A stretch of DNA of 64,000 nucleotides from Hyphomicrobiales bacterium (GTDB lineage: Bacteria > Pseudomonadota > Alphaproteobacteria > Rhizobiales > Rhizobiaceae), in the NCBI GenBank assembly GCA_900473795.1, contig UCMT01000024.1, positions 62,001 to 126,000 of the forward strand. Reading direction: 5' to 3'. The position numbers and the translations under genes are program-made. Below, piece after piece: positions 41,762 to 51,800 of this stretch (its first letter is position 1; the number at the start of each line of letters is the position of its first letter). A model generated the notes under the pieces. It saw nothing but the letters and a program-made list of their open reading frames with translations, ran no database searches and was not told the origin of the DNA.

Positions 41762-42991
41762 CTAGGGATGCACGGTCAGCGTCGGCACTGCCGTCACGAA
41801 CTTGCCACCCCAGTCGCTGATATAGGAAAGCTGCTGTTTGATTTCGGCCTGTAGGTTCCATGGCAGGATAACCACCCTTTCCGGTTTTTCGGTTTTCAGG
41901 ACGTCCTCCGTGACAACCGGGATGCGGCTGCCCGGAAGCAGCGTTCCCTGCTTGGCTGGATTCTTGTCGACGGCGAATGCCAGGAGATCCGGCTTCACGC
42001 CAGCGAAGTTGAGGAGCGTGTTGCCCTTTGCCGCGGCGCCGTAGGCCGCAACCTTCAGTCCGGCGCGCCTGCTTTCGATGAGGAATTCAAGGAAGCCGTC
42101 GCGCACGGTCTGCGCGGCCTCCTGAAAACGGGTGTAAAAGGCGTCGTCCAGCATACCCGCCGCTCGCTCTGCGGCCAGCACTTCATTGACGGCCGCAGTC
42201 TTCACATGCCTGCCGGTATCGCTACGCTGCGCGAACACGCGCAGGCTGCCGCCATGCCACGGCGTCGTCTCGACGTCGAAGACGGCGAGACCGTTTGCCT
42301 CGAACACGCGCGTCACGGCGGTCAGCGACAGATAGGAATAGTGCTCGTGATAGGCCGTATCGAACTGCGCCTCGTGCACCATATTGAGCAGATGCGGAAA
42401 CTCGAAGGTGGCGACGCCGCTCGCCTTCAGCAGACGGGTGAAACCGGCGACGAAATCGTTGATGTCGGGCACATGCGCCAGTACGTTGTTGGCCGCCATC
42501 AGATCGGCGGAACGCCCCTCCGCCGCCAGTTTTTCGGCGAGTTCGGCGCCAAAAAATGCCTCGACGATGTCGATGCCCTTTTGCCGAGCAGCCGCAGCCG
42601 TACTCGCGGTCGGCTCGATACCGAGACAGCCGAGGCCGCGCTCCTTGGCATATTGCAGCAGATAGCCGTCATTGGCCGCAACCTCGACGACATGCGACGC
42701 CTCCGTCAGGCTGAAACGGGCCTGCATATCGGCGACATACCGCCTGGCATGAGCAAGCCAGGACGTCGAGAAGGAGCTGAAATAGGCATAGCTCGACGAG
42801 AAGAACGTCTCACGATCGGCGAAGTCTTCCGTCTGCACCAGCCGGCATTCCCGGCAGCAGCGGATCACCAGCGGATACCAGAGCTCCGGCACATGGCGGT
42901 TGGCAGGATCGACATAGGAGTTCGACGGCGGAGCGGTGCCGAGATCGAGGAACGGCACCATATGCGTCGATCCGCAGTGACGGCATCTCAT
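41762..42991 (-). CDS. Sugar C-methyltransferase (TylC3/NovU-like)
   Basis: A 409-residue SAM-dependent methyltransferase with the three-part layout of NDP-ketohexose C-methyltransferases: N-terminal zinc-binding Cys motif (CRHC and CRECRLVQTED), central SAM fold (VVEVAANDGYLLQYAKERG), and a C-terminal domain with KVAAYGAAAKGNTLLNF. The family adds a methyl carbon next to the keto group of 4-keto-6-deoxysugars. It overlaps the epimerase gene by 4 nt and belongs to the minus-strand rfbF-rfbG-epimerase-methyltransferase unit, which would yield a CDP-activated branched sugar. Confidence 0.87.
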   Translation of the reverse strand: MRCRHCGSTHMVPFLDLGTAPPSNSYVDPANRHVPELWYPLVIRCCRECRLVQTEDFADRETFFSSSYAYFSSFSTSWLAHARRYVADMQARFSLTEASHVVEVAANDGYLLQYAKERGLGCLGIEPTASTAAAARQKGIDIVEAFFGAELAEKLAAEGRSADLMAANNVLAHVPDINDFVAGFTRLLKASGVATFEFPHLLNMVHEAQFDTAYHEHYSYLSLTAVTRVFEANGLAVFDVETTPWHGGSLRVFAQRSDTGRHVKTAAVNEVLAAERAAGMLDDAFYTRFQEAAQTVRDGFLEFLIESRRAGLKVAAYGAAAKGNTLLNFAGVKPDLLAFAVDKNPAKQGTLLPGSRIPVVTEDVLKTEKPERVVILPWNLQAEIKQQLSYISDWGGKFVTAVPTLTVHP

Positions 42992-43551
42992 GCGGCAACT
43001 CCGCGATAGTCCGGCGACAGCAAGGGATGCGCTGCATCGCGCGGCGAGAGATTGATCACCGGCAGCGGCCAGTCGATGGCGAGCGCCGGGTCTTGCGGGT
43101 TGAGCCCGCCTTCCGCCTCGGCGGCGTGGGGATGCGAATGGGCATAGATCATCCGGACCTCATCGGTCAGCGCCTGGAAGCCATGGGCGAACCCCTTGGG
43201 AATCAGCAGCGAACAGGCGTTGTCTTCGGAAAGCTCGACGGCGAAATGCCGCAGAAAGGTCGGCGAATGCCGGCGGATATCGACGGTGACATCGAGGATG
43301 CGGCCGCGCGTGCAGGTCACCAGCTTGGTTTCCGCATGCGGCGGACGCTGGAAATGCATGCCGCGCACCGTTCCCTTGAACGCCGTGCCGGTTTCGTTGA
43401 GCTGCGCAACGGGCGCCTGCCAGCCGAAAACTGCAAGATCGTCCTCACAGAACAGGCGCGAGAGGAACCCGCGCTCGTCCGCAATCTTCCTGCGGGTCAG
43501 AACCAGCAACCCGTCGAGAGGCGTTTTAGCCGCCTCGAACCGCCCGCTCAT
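42988..43551 (-). CDS. rfbC: dTDP-4-dehydrorhamnose 3,5-epimerase-family protein
   Basis: A 187-residue cupin-like epimerase: GTVRGMHFQRPPHAETKLV with the catalytic His, a beta-rich core, and LIPKGFAHGFQALTDE. Members invert C3 and/or C5 of 4-keto-6-deoxysugar nucleotides. In this operon the substrate would be a CDP-4-keto-6-deoxyglucose rather than the dTDP sugar. It overlaps its neighbours by 4 nt on both sides, so it is fully coupled. Confidence 0.88.
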   Translation of the reverse strand: MSGRFEAAKTPLDGLLVLTRRKIADERGFLSRLFCEDDLAVFGWQAPVAQLNETGTAFKGTVRGMHFQRPPHAETKLVTCTRGRILDVTVDIRRHSPTFLRHFAVELSEDNACSLLIPKGFAHGFQALTDEVRMIYAHSHPHAAEAEGGLNPQDPALAIDWPLPVINLSPRDAAHPLLSPDYRGVAA

Positions 43552-44633
43552 CCGGCCGCCCTCAAAGGCTCGTCTCGAACGGCCAGGCCGGCGAAATCGC
43601 GGATATCGGCAAGGCAGAGCTCAAGCGCCGCCCGGCCATCACCCTGCGCGCGATACCATTCCATCGTCCGCTTGACCGTTTCGGCCAGCCGCCAGCGCGG
43701 CTGGTAACCGAGTTCGGCGCGCGCCTTGGCACTGTCGAGCACCAGATAGCCCGCCTCGTGTGGACCGTCCGTTCCGTCGCCGAGCATCGTGGCGCCACCG
43801 CCGAAATGGCGCTCCGCCATCTTCAGAACCGCGCCGACCGAGGCAGCTTCGCCGTGATCCGGACCGAAATTGTAGCTCTCGACACCCTCCGGCGCCTGCC
43901 ACAGCCGTTCTGCAAGGCCCATGTAACCGCCGAGTGGTTCAAGCACGTGCTGCCAGGGCCGCACCGCCCGCGGACGGCGCACCTGCAGCGTCTCGCCGCT
44001 TTGCCAAGCCCTGACCGCATCCGGAATCAGCCGGTCCTCCGCCCAGTCGCCGCCGCCGATGACGTTGCCGGCGCGCGCCGTGGCAAGGCCGACCCTGCGG
44101 CTCGAGAAGAAGGAGGCCCGGTAGCTCGCCGCGACGATCTCGGCCGCCGCCTTGCTGGCGCTATAGGGATCGTGGCCGCCGAGCGGATCGCTCTCCATGA
44201 AGGCAAGCCCCGTCTCGGCATTGTGGTAGACCTTGTCGGTCGTCACGACCACGATCGAGCGCACATCCTCCGACAGGCGCAAGGCGTCGAGCAGATTGGC
44301 CGTACCGAGCACGTTGACGTCATAGGTTTCCGCCGGATTGCGATAACCTGCACGCACAAGCGCCTGTGCTGCGAGATGAAAAACGATCTGCGGTTTAGTC
44401 TTCAGCACATGATGAGTGACGGCGTCGCGATCGCGGATATCGATGATGCCAGGACCATCCATCGCGCCGCCGAGCAGCAGGTGCAGCGAGGGTTCCGTCC
44501 GCGGCGCCAGCGACAGGCCGGCGACATCCGCCCCGAGTGCACGCAGCCACAGCGTCAGCCAACTGCCCTTGAAGCCGGTATGCCCGGTAACCAGGACGCG
44601 CTTTCCGCGCCAGAATTCATTCGTCATCGGCAT
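43548..44633 (-). CDS. rfbG: CDP-glucose 4,6-dehydratase
   Basis: A 361-residue extended SDR. The GTGFKG-type loop reads VTGHTGFKGSWLTLWLRALG, and the catalytic triad appears in VVTTDKVYHN and YSASKAAAE. It converts CDP-glucose to CDP-4-keto-6-deoxyglucose. The start at 44633 overlaps the rfbF stop (TGATG); a second ATG at 44627 is possible. rfbH, which would lead on to 3,6-dideoxysugars, is absent. Confidence 0.92.
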   Translation of the reverse strand: MPMTNEFWRGKRVLVTGHTGFKGSWLTLWLRALGADVAGLSLAPRTEPSLHLLLGGAMDGPGIIDIRDRDAVTHHVLKTKPQIVFHLAAQALVRAGYRNPAETYDVNVLGTANLLDALRLSEDVRSIVVVTTDKVYHNAETGLAFMESDPLGGHDPYSASKAAAEIVAASYRASFFSSRRVGLATARAGNVIGGGDWAEDRLIPDAVRAWQSGETLQVRRPRAVRPWQHVLEPLGGYMGLAERLWQAPEGVESYNFGPDHGEAASVGAVLKMAERHFGGGATMLGDGTDGPHEAGYLVLDSAKARAELGYQPRWRLAETVKRTMEWYRAQGDGRAALELCLADIRDFAGLAVRDEPLRAAG

Positions 44634-45403
44634 CACCACGTCTTCCACGGCGGGGCGCCGCTCTGCCACAGGCTTTCAAGATGATTCTTGTCGCGGAGCG
44701 TATCCATCGGCTGCCAAAAGCCTTCATGGAAATAGGCCTGCAACTCGCCGTCCCTGGCCAGTCCCATCAGAGGTTCCCCCTCCCAGCTTGAATGATCCGC
44801 TTCGATCCGGTCGATGCAGCGGGGCGAAAGAACGAAAAAACCGCCGTTGATGAAGCCGCCCTCGCCTTCCGGTTTTTCGACGAAGCCTTGGACCTCCGTC
44901 CCGTCCAACTGCAGCGCGCCATAGCGCGCCGGCGGCCGCACGGCAGTCACCGTCGCCTGCTTGCCGTGGCTTTTGTGAAAGGCGATCGTCTTGCCGATAT
45001 CGACGTTGCTGACGCCATCACCATAGGTGAAGCAGAAGGCTTCCTCGTCCTTGAGATAGGAGGCAACGCGCTTGAGGCGTCCGCCCGTCATTGAGTTCTC
45101 GCCCGTATCGATCAGCGTCACGCGCCAGTTCTCGGCGCTCTGGCGATGAAACTCGATGCTGTTCTGCGACAGGTCGAAGGTGATGTCCGACATGTGCAGG
45201 CCGTAGTTGGCGAAGTATTCCTTGATCATATAGCCCTTGAAGCCGCAGCAGATGATGAAATCCCGCACGCCATGGGCGTAGTAGAGCTTCATGATGTGCC
45301 AGAGGATCGGCCGGCCGCCGATCTCGATCATCGGCTTTGGCCGCAGATGCGTTTCCTCGGCGATGCGCGATCCCAGACCGCCAGCGAGAATGACCGCTTT
45401 CAT
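44633..45403 (-). CDS. rfbF: Glucose-1-phosphate cytidylyltransferase
   Basis: A 256-residue nucleotidyltransferase with the N-terminal [18 protein letters not shown] motif and [14 protein letters not shown], typical of RfbF. It makes CDP-glucose from CTP and glucose 1-phosphate and is the first gene of the minus-strand sugar operon, followed by the dehydratase with a 1-nt overlap. About 320 nt of non-coding sequence lies upstream and probably holds the promoter. Confidence 0.93.
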   Translation of the reverse strand: MKAVILAGGLGSRIAEETHLRPKPMIEIGGRPILWHIMKLYYAHGVRDFIICCGFKGYMIKEYFANYGLHMSDITFDLSQNSIEFHRQSAENWRVTLIDTGENSMTGGRLKRVASYLKDEEAFCFTYGDGVSNVDIGKTIAFHKSHGKQATVTAVRPPARYGALQLDGTEVQGFVEKPEGEGGFINGGFFVLSPRCIDRIEADHSSWEGEPLMGLARDGELQAYFHEGFWQPMDTLRDKNHLESLWQSGAPPWKTW

Positions 45404-45721
45404 CGGCTCCTCCGGCTGGGCGCGAAAGCAGTCGCCGGCGGCATGCCTTGACGGAGAGAAAGCGGGAGAAGAGAAAACGGCTCTGCTCCGGGCCGGGATC
45501 GCATTGTTTCCAGCCCGGGCGCCGCCTTCGACCGCACAGCCAATGGCCTTGCCGTCATACGGATTCTAAGGCAGGAAAATTCCATGATGCTCCGGGTCCA
45601 GTCAGTCTATGCTGACAGGCACCCTAGAAGCTGAAACTGTCGTCAAACTGGAGAGGCTGCAGGCAGATGCCGGCCTCCCTGTCTTCCCGGCCTGGCCAGG
45701 AAGACGTCAGCCTATTGGATT
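45404..45721. other. Interval between rfbF and galE
   Basis: About 318 nt upstream of rfbF and downstream of galE on the same strand. GTCTTCC (45681-45687) and GGAAGAC (45699-45705) form a 7-bp inverted repeat 17 nt after the galE stop and may end its transcript, though no T-run follows. No further gene or clear promoter motif is seen. Confidence 0.35.
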
Positions 45722-46714
45722 TCAGTAGGCGTTCTTCCGCATCAGGTGCTGTTCCCAATCGAGCGCACTGCGGATGATGCCATTCAGATCATCATATTCC
45801 GGAACCCATCCGAGCTCCCGTCTGGCGAGCGCCGGATTGGCGACGATCATCGCAGGATCTCCCGCCCGGCGCTCCGCAAAGGTGACCGGAAAGTCGGCCC
45901 CATGCACGTTGCGCACTGCATCGAGCACTTCAAGCACGGAAAAGCCATGGCCATAGCCGCAATTGGCGGCGAGCGAGCCGCCGCCGGCGCGCATGCGCTG
46001 CAACGCCTTCAGATGCGCCTGCACCAGATCCCAGACATGGATGTAGTCGCGAACGCAGGTTCCGTCCGGCGTTGGATAGTCGGTGCCGAAGACGCTCATC
46101 GATTGGCGCTTGCCGAGCGCCGTGGCGCAGGCGACCTTGATCAGATGCGTCGCCAGGGCCGAGGACTGGCCGCTTCGTCCCTTCGGATCGGCCCCCGCGA
46201 CGTTGAAATAGCGCAGCGCCGTATAGGTGAAGTCATGCGCATTGGCCGTATCGCGCAGCATGATCTCGGTCATCAGCTTCGACGAACCGTAGGGCGATTC
46301 CGGCTTCAGGTTGACGCTCTCCGTCACCGGTTCGAGAACCTCCGGCGTTCCGTAGACCGCCGCCGTCGAGGAGAACACGAAATAGGGGATGCCGGCCTCG
46401 ACGGCGCTGGCAATCAGGCTGCGCGACTTGACCGTGTTGTTCTCGTAATAGCCGAGCGGATCGGCGACCGATTCCGGCACGACGATCGAACCGGCGAAAT
46501 GGATGATGGAATCGATCTCGTTTTCCGAGAATATCTGCCGCATCAGGACAGTGTCGGCGATGTCTCCTTCGTAGAAGCGCGCTTCAGGCGCGATCGCCCA
46601 GCGAAACCCGGTGGAAAGACGATCGATGACGACAACCTGTTCACCGGCATCGAGCAGCGCCCAGACCATGTGGCTGCCGATATAACCGCCGCCACCCGTT
46701 ACCAAAACCGCCAT
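45722..46714 (-). CDS. galE: UDP-glucose 4-epimerase
   Basis: A 330-residue extended SDR starting VLVTGGGGYIGSH, with YGTPEVLEPV and a YGSSK catalytic motif. It interconverts UDP-glucose and UDP-galactose for surface polysaccharides (ExoB in rhizobia). The ATG at 46714 has GGGAG 6 nt upstream and is preferred to the ATG at 46729. It lies upstream of the CDP-sugar operon on the same strand, separated by 318 nt. Confidence 0.93.
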   Translation of the reverse strand: MAVLVTGGGGYIGSHMVWALLDAGEQVVVIDRLSTGFRWAIAPEARFYEGDIADTVLMRQIFSENEIDSIIHFAGSIVVPESVADPLGYYENNTVKSRSLIASAVEAGIPYFVFSSTAAVYGTPEVLEPVTESVNLKPESPYGSSKLMTEIMLRDTANAHDFTYTALRYFNVAGADPKGRSGQSSALATHLIKVACATALGKRQSMSVFGTDYPTPDGTCVRDYIHVWDLVQAHLKALQRMRAGGGSLAANCGYGHGFSVLEVLDAVRNVHGADFPVTFAERRAGDPAMIVANPALARRELGWVPEYDDLNGIIRSALDWEQHLMRKNAY

Positions 46715-46808
46715 TTCGTACTCCCGCACTGTTGAAGTCAGCGGGATATGACCCGTTCACGGCGCGATACACAAGGATTTTGTGCAGTGCCGAACGGTCA
46801 AATATCAC

Positions 46809-47975
46809 TCAAAGAGAGGCGATATAGCCGGCCAGCCGCTCGGCGGCGGTTGCGATCTGGCCGGGATCGCGCAGGAAACAGGCGCGCATGAACAGCGCCC
46901 CACCCTCGCCGAATGCCGTGCCCGGCGCGAGGCCGACACCGGTCTGGTCGACGATGTCGAGCGCTGTGCGGCGCGCGTCGGTGACCCCGTCGATCTTCAG
47001 GAAGGCATAGATCGCGCCATCCGGCTTCAAGGTCTGGACGCGGTTCGTCGCGATCAGCGCATCGCACAGCAAGTCGCGCGAGCGGGCCGCCATGGCGATG
47101 TTTTCGGCAACGAAGTCATCGCCCCGGTCGAGTGCGGCGACCGCACCCGCCTGCATGAACTGCGCCACGCCGGACGTCGAATACTGGATGAGATTTTCCA
47201 GCACCTGGCCGATTTCCGTCGGCGCAACGATCCATCCGACGCGCCAGCCGGTCATCGACCAGTTCTTGGAGAAGGAATTGACGAAGAGAATGCGGTCGCC
47301 GTCTTCCATGATGTCGAGAAAGGATGGCGCCCTGCCGTCATTGAAATAATAGAGCGCATAGATTTCGTCGGCGATGATCCAGAGACCATGCCGGCGCGCC
47401 AGATCAAGAATCGCTCTCAGATCGCCATGCGATGCGGTCCAGCCGGTCGGGTTGGATGGCGTGTTGACGAACAGCGCCCGTGTTTTCGGCGTGATGGCGT
47501 CTTCGAGCTTGGCAATATCGAGCTGCCATTTGCCGTGTTCGAAGCTGAGCGGCACCGCAATCGCCCGGGCGCCGGAAAGCTCCGCACTTGCCGCGAAATT
47601 CGGCCAGGCGGGCGAGAGGAAGACCACTTCGTCTCCCGGCGAGGTCACGGCCTCGATCGCAAGCTTGATGGCCTGCATGCCCGACCCCGTCACATAGAAA
47701 TTGTCCGGCGCAAGCGTCTTCTGGAAATGGCGCTGATAGTAGCGCACCAAAGCCTCGCGCAGCGGCGGGATGCCGCGCTGCCAAGTGTAGAACGTCTCGC
47801 CAGCCTTCAGCGAATCCTGCGTCGCCTGGGCGATGAAGTCCGGAGTCGGCAGGTCTCCCTCGCCGACCCAGAGCGGGATAAGCCCTTCGCGCCCGCGCGC
47901 ATAATTCACCAGCTCGACGATGCCGCTTTCGGGTGCTGCGAGCGATCGGGGGCTGAGGCTGGCGAGAATGGTCAT
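46809..47975 (-). CDS. Class I/II PLP-dependent aminotransferase
   Basis: A 388-residue fold-type I aminotransferase: NTPSNPTGWTAS, DEIYALYYF, the PLP lysine in FVNSFSKNWSMTGWRVGWI, and a late Arg for substrate carboxylate binding. It resembles aspartate/aromatic-type aminotransferases. The substrate is not set by the motifs, and it stands alone, divergent in function from the galE gene downstream. Confidence 0.85.
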   Translation of the reverse strand: MTILASLSPRSLAAPESGIVELVNYARGREGLIPLWVGEGDLPTPDFIAQATQDSLKAGETFYTWQRGIPPLREALVRYYQRHFQKTLAPDNFYVTGSGMQAIKLAIEAVTSPGDEVVFLSPAWPNFAASAELSGARAIAVPLSFEHGKWQLDIAKLEDAITPKTRALFVNTPSNPTGWTASHGDLRAILDLARRHGLWIIADEIYALYYFNDGRAPSFLDIMEDGDRILFVNSFSKNWSMTGWRVGWIVAPTEIGQVLENLIQYSTSGVAQFMQAGAVAALDRGDDFVAENIAMAARSRDLLCDALIATNRVQTLKPDGAIYAFLKIDGVTDARRTALDIVDQTGVGLAPGTAFGEGGALFMRACFLRDPGQIATAAERLAGYIASL

Positions 47976-48175
47976 CGGCGGGGCTCCTGTTAGCCCGCCG
48001 CTTCTAGCGGTTTTTCAGATCACGATCACGCGATATTCGCTGACGAATTTATCGATTTTGGTGATGTGTCTTCCTAACGCGCATTGCGTCAAAACGGATT
48101 TATGCGTGTGCTTGGGTCCTTGTTTTTATGCATGTCGCTGTAGCAAAACCGCTGCACACCTTTGGACGACATGCA

Positions 48176-48601
48176 CTACGCTCGCTGCTTCAGCAAATCA
48201 CGGATTTCGGTCAGCAGTTGAACGTCGACCGGTGGCGGTGCTGCAGGCTCCTCGTTCTTCTGCTTCTCCAGCGAGGCGCGCATCCTGTTGACCGCCTTGA
48301 CCAGCAGGAAAATGATCCAGGCAAGGATGAGAAAGTTCAGCACCACGGTGAGGAAATTGCCGTAGGCGAAGACCGCGCCCTGCTCGCGGGCCGCAGCAAG
48401 CGACGTTGCGGTCACGGTGCCCGACAGCGGAAAGAAAAAGTTGGAGAAATCGAGCCCGCCGGTGATGGCACCGACGATCGGCATGATTATGTCGTTGACC
48501 AGCGAATTGACGATCAGCGTGAAAGCGCCACCGATGATAATACCGACGGCGAGGTCCATGACATTGCCTCTGGCGATAAACGCCTTGAACTCATTCAGCA
48601 T
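48176..48601 (-). CDS. mscL: Large-conductance mechanosensitive channel
   Basis: A 141-residue MscL. The start at 48601 is preceded by GGAGGG, and the longer frame upstream is not homologous. Two helices are clear: the first with [20 protein letters not shown], the second with [19 protein letters not shown], followed by a charged cytoplasmic helix. It forms a pentameric pore that releases solutes under osmotic downshock. Confidence 0.96.
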   Translation of the reverse strand: MLNEFKAFIARGNVMDLAVGIIIGGAFTLIVNSLVNDIIMPIVGAITGGLDFSNFFFPLSGTVTATSLAAAREQGAVFAYGNFLTVVLNFLILAWIIFLLVKAVNRMRASLEKQKNEEPAAPPPVDVQLLTEIRDLLKQRA

Positions 48602-48842
48602 TATTCCCTCCTCATCTTCTCGTGAAACCGGCTGGCTTTGCCTGTCCCTGCGTCGCCGGCCAGCCCGGGCGATGCTACTTGAAATTACACCCAAGTAAAT
48701 CGCGCCTCGAAAAAGGGAAGGGAAACCCACCGATTTCATGCGTTCGAAAACAGATGGCCGGTCTTTGACTTAAGGCTTAGGCGCGCCTGATTTTCTTCCC
48801 TTTCGTCTTGTCCTATGCTTGAGGCGAGGACAAGGAGGAGGC

Positions 48843-51800
48843 ATGCTTTCGGGCTCGATCATCTTCGCGGCCGCCTTCGCCTATCTGCTGCTGCTGTTTG
48901 CGGTGGCAAGTTACGGCGATCGCAAGGCGCGCAGCGCGCCTGCCGGCAAGGGCAGGCCGCTCGTCTATGCGCTGAGTCTCGCCATCTACTGCACCTCATG
49001 GACGTATTTCGGCGGCGTCGGTCTCGCTGCCGAGCGCGGGCTGGAATTCACCGGCATCTATATCGGCCCGATCCTGATGTTCACGCTCGGCCTGCCGGTG
49101 ATCCGCCGCATCATCGCGCTTGCCAAGTCGGAACGGCTCACCTCCGTCGCCGACTTCGTCGCCGCGCGCTACGGCAAGAACCCGGTGGTTGCCGCCATCG
49201 TCGCGCTGATCTCGCTGATCGGCGCCATCCCCTACATCGCCCTGCAGCTGAAGGCCGTTTCCAGCTCGGTGTCGTCGATGGTCGATACCAGCGGTTATGG
49301 CATCGGCGCCGGCCAGAATTTCATCGACCTGCCGCTGCTCGTCACCCTGTTCCTCGCCTGTTTCGCCATCGTCTTCGGCACCCGGCATACGGATGCCACC
49401 GAACATCAGGATGGTCTCATCCTGGCGATCGCGATGGAATCGGTGGTGAAGCTCCTGGCGCTGGTGACGGCCGGTCTCTATGTCGTGTTCTTCCTGTTCG
49501 ACGGGCCGAGTGATCTCTGGGTCAAGGCGCTCGCCAACGAGCAGGTGATGACCGCGCTGCACTATCAGACGCCGCTGCCGCGCTGGATCCTGCTGGTCGT
49601 GCTTTCGGCCTTTGCCATCATCATGCTGCCGCGGCAGTTCCACGTCACTGTCGTCGAGAACCGCACGGAAAAGGACCTGCGCACCGCCGGCATCCTCTTT
49701 CCGGTCTATCTGATCGCCATCAATCTCTTCGTGCTGCCCGTTGCCATCGCCGGCATCCTGACCTTTGCCGGCAGCGGCGAGGCGGATCTCTATCTCCTGA
49801 CGCTGCCGCTTGCCGCAGACCAGCCGGTCCTGACGCTGATCACCTTCATCGGCGGATTTTCCGCCGCGACCGCCATGGTCATCGTCGCCTCGGTCGCGCT
49901 GTCGATCATGATCTCGAACGACATCGTCATGCCGGTGTTCCTCAGGCGCAACCTGATGGGCCGCGGCGGGTTCCAGAATGTCGCGGGCACACTGCTCAAC
50001 GTCCGACGCACGGCAATCTTCGCCGTCCTCCTGCTCGGCTACGGCTACTACCGCTCCGCCGACATGAGCGCGGGACTTGCCTCTCTCGGCCTTCTCTCTT
50101 TCGCCGCGATTTCGCAGATGGCGCCGGCACTCTTCGGCGGCCTCCTCTGGCGCCAGGCCAACGCCCGCGGCGCGATTGCCGGCATGACGCTCGGCTTCCT
50201 CGTCTGGGCCTACCTGCTCTTCCTGCCGAGCCTCGGCGGACCGGACAATTCGCATGTCGCGACCACCGTACTCGGCTTCCTCTTCCCCTTCACCGCGATC
50301 TTTTCCGGCCCCGCCGCGGATCCGCTGGTCAATGCCTCGGCGCTCAGCCTGCTGGTCAACGGCATCGCCTACGTCATCGGCTCGCTGACGCGTGCGCCAA
50401 AACCGCTGGAGCGACTGCAGGCCGGCGTCTTCATCCGCCGCAAATCGCGTTCGGAAAAGGCATTTCGCGGCCGCAAGACCAAGATCACCGTGCTCGACCT
50501 GAAGACCACGATCGCGCGATATCTCGGCGACGAGCGCATGCGGCGCTCGTTCCAGACCTATGAGCGTCAATCCGGCCGCTGGCTGGAGGACCATCAGCCG
50601 GCCGACATGGCGCTCGTCCATTTCTCCGAGCAACTTCTCGGCAGCGCCATCGGCTCCTCCTCCGCGCGGCTGGTACTGTCGCTGGTGCTGCAGCGCATGG
50701 ACGATACCTCTTCCGACACCGCCTGGCTGCTCGATCAGGCATCGGAAGCGCTGCAATACAATCAGGACATGCTGCAAACGGCGCTTTCGCAGATGGACCA
50801 GGGCATCGCCGTCTTCGACAGCTCCAACAACCTGATCATCTGGAATCGCCGCTTCCGCCAATTGCTCGACCTGCCGGAAAGCGCCGGCCAGGTCGGCTTT
50901 CCGCTGGCCGAAATCGTCTCGATGCTGAGCAAGCGCGGCGATATCCGCAAGGAGGACGAAAAGGCGCTGGTCGCCAACTTCCTGACGCTCGACAAACCCT
51001 TCCTGCTCGAACTTTCCGGCGGCGAACGCATCATCGAAGTGCGCACCAATGCCATGCCGGACAAGGGCATCGTCACCACCTATACCGACATCACCCAGCG
51101 CGTCGCCGCCGACATGGCGCTGAAGCAGGCGAACGAAACGCTGGAGCTGCGCGTTGCCGAGCGCACCGGTGAACTCACCCGCGTCAACCGCGAGGTGGCC
51201 GAAGCCCGTGCCGCCGCGGAAGAGGCCAATATCGGCAAGACCCGCTTCTTTGCCGCCGCCGGCCATGACATCCTGCAGCCTCTCAACGCCGCCCGGCTCT
51301 ATTCGTCGTCGCTGGTCGAGCGTCTCGGCGATTCTGAAAACAGCGTGCTCGTCCAGAACATCGATTCCTCGCTGGAATCGGTCGAATCCATCCTTGGCGC
51401 CGTGCTCGATATTTCCCGCCTGGACACGGGCGCGATGAAGCCACGCCTGCAAACCGTGCCCCTCAACGATCTCCTGCGCCGAATCGAAACCGACTTCGCC
51501 CCCGTCGCCCGCGCCGCCAATCTCAAGCTCACCGTAATGCCGACATCGCTGTCGGTGCGCACGGACCCCAACCTCCTGCGCCGCCTCATCCAGAACCTCG
51601 TATCGAATGCCATCAAATACACGCCAAGGGGCAAGGTTTTGGTCGGCGTGCGCCGCGAGGGCGGCAACGCCGTCATCCAGGTGCTCGATTCCGGCATCGG
51701 CATTCCTGCGTCGAAATTCCGTACAGTCTTCAAGGAATTCGCCCGGCTCGACGAGGGCGCCAAGACGGCGTCCGGGCTCGGGCTCGGCCTGTCGATCGTC

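Noticed and set aside
44633..44669. N-terminal extension of rfbG
   Set aside because: It has no homology to the family, and the TGATG overlap at 44633 gives a natural coupled start.
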